In this document: in pieces, positions 30,091-34,228 of the stretch | Position numbering within the stretch: the stretch's first letter is position 1 | Layout: the number at the start of each line of letters is the position of its first letter | Assembly (NCBI RefSeq): GCF_001742285.1 | Contig: NZ_MIEK01000032.1 | Location: 1-34,228 of the forward strand | Direction of reading: 5' to 3' | Source of the DNA: Enterococcus rivorum | GTDB lineage: Bacteria; Bacillota; Bacilli; Lactobacillales; Enterococcaceae | Length of the DNA: 34,228 bases | Translations under genes and position numbers: made by a program | The notes under the pieces: model-generated | The model's input: only the letters and a program-made list of their open reading frames with translations | The model's database searches: none | What the model was told of the DNA's origin: nothing

Positions 30091-30277
30091 ATTTGATAAA
30101 TTGAAAAATGTTGTTATTTACAGCATCGTAGAAACTGCCAAAGTAAATGGTCTAAATGCCTTCAAATATTTGACTCATTTATTTGAAGCATTCCTGAATA
30201 TCAATTTTTTCTGACATCCAGCCAACCTTCAAAACTATTTGCTATAGTCAAAAACCATTTAACAATTATGCCAATAA
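30080..30277 (+). pseudogene. C-terminal fragment of IS66 transposase TnpC, with stops
   Basis: Reading from 30080, VVIYSIVETAKVNGLNAF and KYLTHLFEAFLNINF match the IS66 TnpC C-terminal pattern (SIIETAKANGLNPFKYL). A stop at 30212 is followed in frame by HPANLQNYLL, stop, SKTI, stop, QLCQ and a final TAA at 30275-30277. This reads as a decayed PWSKTIQQLCQ tail in which TGG became TAG and CAA became TAA. The N-terminal nine-tenths is gone, and the repeat copy abuts the break. It lies toward the right inverted repeat, as tnpC does in intact IS66 elements. Confidence 0.8.
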
Positions 30278-30279
30278 AA

Positions 30280-30343
30280 AAATAACGCCATAAGTCTATA
30301 GTTGAAAACCTGTTTCCATAGTATAGAGGATATGACGTTATTT
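30280..30343 (-). terminator. Second hairpin terminator, inside the IS66 relic
   Basis: AAATAACG-C-CATA (30280-30292) pairs with TATG-A-CGTTATTT (30331-30343); inner TCTATA/TATAGA adds to the stem. The minus read ends TTATTTTTTTATT. It would catch glyQS transcripts that pass the first terminator. Confidence 0.6.
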
Positions 30344-30381
30344 GGATAGAAGGTCTTTTATTACCCGCATACAGTTCAACT

Positions 30382-30433
30382 AAAAAAAAACGAATGAGTG
30401 AAACGCAACTATAAAATCAGTTTTGTTTCACTC
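30382..30433 (-). terminator. Terminator of glyQS
   Basis: GAGTGAAAC (30396-30404) pairs with GTTTCACTC (30425-30433), with partial inner pairing, then ATTCGTTTTTTTTT on the minus strand. It follows the glyS stop by a few bases; the IS66 relic begins just beyond its T-run. Confidence 0.88.
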
Positions 30434-30439
30434 TCTTAT

Positions 30440-32524
30440 TTATTTTACGATTAATAAATCTAAACTTGCTATGGAGCGAGCCATTTTAGCTATCTGAATC
30501 AATTGTTTCAAACGATTTTCTTTAATTTTCTCATCATCCACCATAACCATGGTATTTTCAAAGTAATTCTCAATATATGGTCTCAAAGAAACAAGTGCAT
30601 TATAATTATCTACTATCGAATTTTCATCAAAATGATTCGCTATCTCGCTTACTTCACGATATAGTTCTTTTTCTGCATCATTCTCAAATAAATCAGGATT
30701 AATTATTAATTTATTTTCATCCACTGTTTCTGTCGCCTTTTTCGCTAAATTGATGACACGCGTCAACGCTTCAACGGAAGGTCTGAAGTCTTTATCTTGT
30801 ATATGTCCTTTTAAAATTGAAGCAGATGAGAAAAGTTTTGATAAATCTTTTTGCTCTGCCGAGATTACCGCATCGATGACATCATGCCTAATATTTTTGG
30901 TTAATAACAGTTGGCGAACACGACCTTTCACGAAATCAATAACTTCTGCTTGGCCTTTTTTCAATTGTATCCCAAATTTGGCTATATCTGCATTAACTGC
31001 TTCATCAATATCTAGCTGTAGTTTTACTAATGGGAAATCCCACCCTTTGTTTTCCACAATACGAATAATGCCATAGGCCTGTCTTCTTAACGCATATGGA
31101 TCATTTGAGCCACTCGGGATCATATCTACTGCGAAAAATGAAAAGACACTATCCAATTTGTCAGCAATCGCAAGAACTGCTCCGATAGAAGATTCTGGAA
31201 GCGTTCCTTCACTAGCTGTTGGCATGTAATGTTCACGGATTGCCTGAGCTACAGACGGTTTTTCTCCCTGTAGAAGAGCGTATTTTTCACCCATAATTCC
31301 TTGTAGTTCTGGGAATTCACCAACCATGTTCGTTACCAAATCAAATTTATAGATTTCTGACGCACGTTTCAGGTCTTCTAATTCGGAATCCGACAAGCCA
31401 ACTTCTTTCCCGATGATTTGTCCGATAAGCCCTACACGTTGCATTTTTTCATAAATAGTTCCTATTTTTTCATGGAAGGTTACATTTTTTAATTTGTCTA
31501 CACAATCTTCAAGCGATAATTTCTTGTCTTCACTATAGAAAAATTCTGCATCTTCTAAACGAGCAATTAAGACTTTTTCATTTCCTTTTTTTACATTTTC
31601 AATATGCACACTATCTCCGTTGCGAACGGCAATAAAATGAGGCATCAACATGCCTTGTTCATTATGGATGGCAAAATATCGTTGATGTTCTTTCATAGAA
31701 GTAATCAAAATTTCTTCTGGAACAGATAAATATTTCTCATCAAAATCACCTACAAAAGCGGTTGGGTATTCTACTAGATTATTAACTTCTTCTAACAGTT
31801 TTTCATCAAGATCAATTGTCCAATTTTTTTCTGCCGCAAAGACGTTCGCTTGATCTACAATCATTTTTTTTCGTTCAAGAGGATCAACTATTACAAATTG
31901 TTCCTTCAGTTTCTCTTCATATTGATTCGCATGGCTGAAAATAATATCGTCTCCTAAAAAACGATGGCCTCTAGATTGTGCTCCAGTCACTACGTCTAAA
32001 ACTGAAAATGGAATCACTTGGTCATCTAATAAGGCAACAATCCAATGAATAGGACGAATATATTCAAAATCATAATCCGACCAGTGCATCGTAACTGGGA
32101 ATGTCAAGCTAGTAATAATCTGTTTCAGGCCCTTAAGAACCTCCATTGCAGATTTTCCTTTGGTAAACTTTGTCACGAATATATAGTCCACGCCATTTAC
32201 TTCTTTGAACACAATGTTGTCTGTTGAAACACCTTGTCCTCTAACAAAACCTTGTGCAGCTTTTGACCAGTTGCCTTCTGCATCTAAAGCAATTTTTTTC
32301 GCTGGTCCTTTTACTTCTTCTTCAGTATCTTCTTGTTGTTCAGGTATTTGTGTTACGCGAATTGCTAATCGTCTAGGGGTTGAAAAAGTTTGAACTGATT
32401 CGTAAGATAAATTATTTTCGTCTAAAAATTTAATCACTTTTTCTTCTAATTGAATTCTACTTGGAGTGACTACATGTGCAGGCATTTCTTCTAATCCAAT
32501 TTCTAATAATAAATCTTTTGCCAT
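30440..32524 (-). CDS. glyS: Glycyl-tRNA synthetase beta subunit
   Basis: A 694-residue subunit of the bacterial alpha2beta2 glycyl-tRNA synthetase. [15 protein letters not shown] opens it, TPRRLAIRV and [22 protein letters not shown]-type segments follow, with [16 protein letters not shown] near 272, an HD-like domain in the middle and the tRNA-binding DALR-type helical C-terminus. It binds tRNA-Gly for the catalytic alpha subunit. One base separates its ATG from the glyQ stop; AAAGGAGG lies upstream. Full length, normal. Confidence 0.97.
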   Translation of the reverse strand: MAKDLLLEIGLEEMPAHVVTPSRIQLEEKVIKFLDENNLSYESVQTFSTPRRLAIRVTQIPEQQEDTEEEVKGPAKKIALDAEGNWSKAAQGFVRGQGVSTDNIVFKEVNGVDYIFVTKFTKGKSAMEVLKGLKQIITSLTFPVTMHWSDYDFEYIRPIHWIVALLDDQVIPFSVLDVVTGAQSRGHRFLGDDIIFSHANQYEEKLKEQFVIVDPLERKKMIVDQANVFAAEKNWTIDLDEKLLEEVNNLVEYPTAFVGDFDEKYLSVPEEILITSMKEHQRYFAIHNEQGMLMPHFIAVRNGDSVHIENVKKGNEKVLIARLEDAEFFYSEDKKLSLEDCVDKLKNVTFHEKIGTIYEKMQRVGLIGQIIGKEVGLSDSELEDLKRASEIYKFDLVTNMVGEFPELQGIMGEKYALLQGEKPSVAQAIREHYMPTASEGTLPESSIGAVLAIADKLDSVFSFFAVDMIPSGSNDPYALRRQAYGIIRIVENKGWDFPLVKLQLDIDEAVNADIAKFGIQLKKGQAEVIDFVKGRVRQLLLTKNIRHDVIDAVISAEQKDLSKLFSSASILKGHIQDKDFRPSVEALTRVINLAKKATETVDENKLIINPDLFENDAEKELYREVSEIANHFDENSIVDNYNALVSLRPYIENYFENTMVMVDDEKIKENRLKQLIQIAKMARSIASLDLLIVK

Positions 32525-32525
32525 G

Positions 32526-33434
32526 TTAGTTTTCCTCCTTTGTTGTGCTTGCTTCTTTATTTAAAAGTGGATATCCTAGTTTCTCACGTTCGGCGACAAA
32601 AATTTTCGCTACTGCTCGAGCCATATTCCGAATACGGGCTAGATATCCGGCCCTTTCCGTTACTGAAACTGCTCCACGAGCGTCCAACAAGTTAAATGTA
32701 TGGCTACATTTCAAAATATAATCGTACGCTGGATGCACCAAACTCTCATCAATACAGCGTTTCGCTTCTTTTTCAAATTTATCAAAGTTTTCTAATAACA
32801 GTTCTTGGTTGCTAACTTCAAAAGAATATTTAGAATGTTCATATTCAGGTTGTCTGAAAATCTCACCATATTTTACGCCTTCTGTCCATTCAAGATCATA
32901 GACACTTTCTACTTCTTGGATATAAGAAGCTAAACGCTCTAATCCGTATGTGATTTCTGATGTTACGGGTTTACAAGCTAAACCACCAACTTGTTGGAAA
33001 TAGGTAAATTGAGTAATCTCCATTCCATCAAGCCAAACTTCCCAACCTAAACCAGCACATCCCATTGAGGGGTTTTCCCAGTTATCTTCTACAAAACGAA
33101 TATCGTGTTCCAAAGGATCGATTCCCAATAATTTCAAGCTTTCTAAATATAACTCTTGAATATTTTCAGGGGATGGTTTCATTACTACTTGAAATTGATG
33201 GTGCTGATACAGACGATTCGGATTTTCTCCATAACGACCATCAGCAGGACGGCGAGACGGCTCTACATAAGCTGCATTCCAAGGCTCAGGTCCAATCGCT
33301 CGTAAAAAAGTATACGGACTCATAGTTCCTGCTCCTTTTTCCGTATCATAAGCTTGCATCAGCATACAACCATTGTCTGACCAAAATTTTTGTAATGTCA
33401 AAATCATATCTTGAACCATTAATTTCTTTTTCAT
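32526..33434 (-). CDS. glyQ: Glycyl-tRNA synthetase alpha subunit
   Basis: A 302-residue class II catalytic subunit. [59 protein letters not shown] (motif 2 region) and [20 protein letters not shown] are all present. The ATG at 33434 follows AAGGAGG by about six bases; a frame ten codons longer includes that site. The 150-base leader shows no T-box signature (no AGGGTGGNACCGCG-like sequence or terminator), unlike many glyQS operons in bacilli. A possible promoter TTGGTT/TAAAAA lies near 33530-33570. Confidence 0.97.
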   Translation of the reverse strand: MKKKLMVQDMILTLQKFWSDNGCMLMQAYDTEKGAGTMSPYTFLRAIGPEPWNAAYVEPSRRPADGRYGENPNRLYQHHQFQVVMKPSPENIQELYLESLKLLGIDPLEHDIRFVEDNWENPSMGCAGLGWEVWLDGMEITQFTYFQQVGGLACKPVTSEITYGLERLASYIQEVESVYDLEWTEGVKYGEIFRQPEYEHSKYSFEVSNQELLLENFDKFEKEAKRCIDESLVHPAYDYILKCSHTFNLLDARGAVSVTERAGYLARIRNMARAVAKIFVAEREKLGYPLLNKEASTTKEEN

Positions 33435-33588
33435 TTTCTTCCTCCTTGTTTTATCTTGAGACATCCAGGTAACTCTATTCCCTTGTCCTCACTGTCTTTC
33501 CAAGATTCTCTGTGGGAATATTTCCCCTACTTTTTATTCAATAATTTTCATTTAACCAAGTGACTCATGATGCAAAAAAATAATTGGG

Positions 33589-33780
33589 TGTAAAAAAACA
33601 CAGCAGAACTACTAGTAGTTGGTACCAGTAACCAGGTCTAGAATCCAATGTGAATTACTTGGGCTTACTACTTATTTAGCCCAAGTTTGAAGCTTGGAAG
33701 CTCTGAGTCCTGATCTTTGGGCTCAAAGTAGTTCCACCGTTTTTCACTGGCAACAACTGCTAGTAGTGAAGTGAAATTAG
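33589..33780 (-). repeat. EFAR-like palindromic repeat, copy 2
   Basis: Inverse of copy 1 at 29904-30090. Core matches include AGAGCTTCCAAGCTTCAAAC and AGCCCAAGTAATTCACATTG. Outer arms ACTACTAGTAGTTGGTACCAG (33609 on, split) and CTGGCAACAACTGCTAGTAGT (to 33767) are near-inverse. In the minus direction it ends TGCTGTGTTTTTTTACA, so it may terminate the upstream 80-residue gene. It fills most of the gap between that gene and glyQ. Confidence 0.85.
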
Positions 33781-33794
33781 ATTCCTAATTCTCT

Positions 33795-34037
33795 CTATAA
33801 AGCTGTAACTACTGGATAAAATTCGACTTCTTGACCGGGAATTAGATGAACTTCCACTCGCATATTTGTTCCAAGCTCCGTTGCTAGTTTATACTCTTTT
33901 TCACTAGGTGTTGTTTCAATTCGTTCAACCACGATACCATATTCATCTTTGACTTCAATAGAAAGACTAACTAATGATAATACATTCAACTTATTTTCGG
34001 TAAATTCATTTGGTAAAATCGTTAAATTAAATTCCAT
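33795..34037 (-). CDS. Hypothetical 80-residue protein
   Basis: MEFNLTILPNEFTENKLNVL, then VSLSIEVKDEYGIVVERIE, then RVEVHLIPGQEVEFYPVVTAL. No family recognised. The alternating polar/hydrophobic pattern predicts mostly beta strands and no membrane segment or signal peptide. AGGAGG stands seven bases before the ATG at 34037; a frame 12 codons longer includes that site. It lies alone between the repeat and the group II intron. It is probably a real gene given the ribosome site, but it could be the tail of a locus cut by the intron. Confidence 0.6.
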   Translation of the reverse strand: MEFNLTILPNEFTENKLNVLSLVSLSIEVKDEYGIVVERIETTPSEKEYKLATELGTNMRVEVHLIPGQEVEFYPVVTAL

Positions 34038-34132
34038 GGTTCTACCTCCTAACTGATTGTAAGTATCCTTCAAAATCCCTCACTTTATTCATCCGACTGC
34101 CAAGCTAGTTTTTATTTACGATAAAATAAATA

Positions 34133-34228
34133 ATCGAGTAGGAGGCTAATCATTAATTGATTAGCCGACCTCTCACACCACCGTACGTACGGTTCTCGTA
34201 TACGGCGGTTCAACTTTACATCACCTGT
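34133..34228 (-). mobile_element. 3' end of a group II intron (domains V and VI), running off the window
   Basis: On the minus strand, ACCGCCGTA (from about 34208) pairs with TACGGTGGT, around TACGAGAACCGTACG: the domain V helix typical of bacterial introns with an ltrA-type reverse transcriptase. Then GGCTAATCA-ATTAA-TGATTAGCC is domain VI, and CCTACTCGAT the end, with the probable branch-point A in CCTAC. The 3' splice edge is placed at about 34133. The reverse transcriptase and 5' end lie to the right of the window. Confidence 0.85.

Larger units (their letters stand above)
29818..30372. mobile_element. Decayed, internally deleted IS66-family element
   Basis: Terminal inverted repeats of 20 bp, GTAAGCGGGTAATAAAAGAC (29818-29837) and its inverse at 30353-30372, differ at one base. 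They begin GTAAGCG, the IS66-family end. Flanks AGCTTAAC (29810-29817) and AGTTCAAC (30373-30380) agree at 6 of 8, consistent with an old 8-bp target duplication. Inside is the 3' end of tnpC and a copy of the ~180-bp repeat. At 555 bp it has lost tnpA, tnpB and most of tnpC and cannot move by itself. This accounts for most of the 867-base gap between licT and glyS. Confidence 0.75.

Noticed and set aside
33465-33588. Glycine T-box riboswitch ahead of glyQ
   Set aside because: No T-box core sequence or paired terminator can be read there.

Overview
The window looks like chromosome of a low-GC Gram-positive coccus of the order Lactobacillales, most likely an Enterococcaceae member (Enterococcus, Melissococcus, Tetragenococcus or a near relative). 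The grounds are AT-rich DNA, AGGAGG-type ribosome sites, the walRKHIJ cluster, an IreB protein with both N-terminal threonines known from Enterococcus faecalis, a split threonine/serine exporter, and palindromic ~170-bp repeats resembling the EFAR class of E. faecalis. The species cannot be settled from sequence reading alone. No rRNA, tRNA or CRISPR array was seen.

Left part (1-8366, nearly all minus strand). At the edge is a DUF3130/SACOL2603-type small protein, a marker of type VIIb secretion LXG-toxin operons, whose downstream partners lie outside the window. Next come the housekeeping trio ireB-ruvX-DUF1292, then a complete argCJBDF operon making citrulline from glutamate through the ArgJ acetyl-recycling route, with a consensus promoter and two ARG-box-like sites. 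A DUF554 membrane protein follows.

Middle (8590-22920). A two-gene ThrE-type exporter is on the plus strand. A cellobiose-type PTS EIIC plus 6-phospho-beta-glucosidase operon is divergent from a LysR regulator, with tandem palindromes between them. A permease pair (PF03773 plus TIGR03943/DUF1980) carries Cys/His-rich loops. The five-gene walR-K-H-I-J cell-wall operon is divergent from an S66 LD-carboxypeptidase. After that peptidase comes a gene-poor, structured stretch ending in a strong terminator.

Right part (22922-34228, all genes minus strand). An AqpZ-like aquaporin; a DegV/FakB-like protein overlapping a DUF1836 regulator; a beta-glucoside operon licT-bglP-bglA with a readable promoter, cre site, antiterminator target and terminator; a decayed IS66 element; glyQS; an orphan 80-residue protein; and the 3' end of a group II intron at the right edge.

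glyQS is bracketed by two inverted copies of a ~180-bp palindromic repeat, one of them inside the IS66 remnant. The two beta-glucoside systems use different transporters and different regulatory logic. The mobile and repeat layer around glyQS (IS66 relic, two repeats, intron) is the least ordinary part; the rest is mostly core genome.
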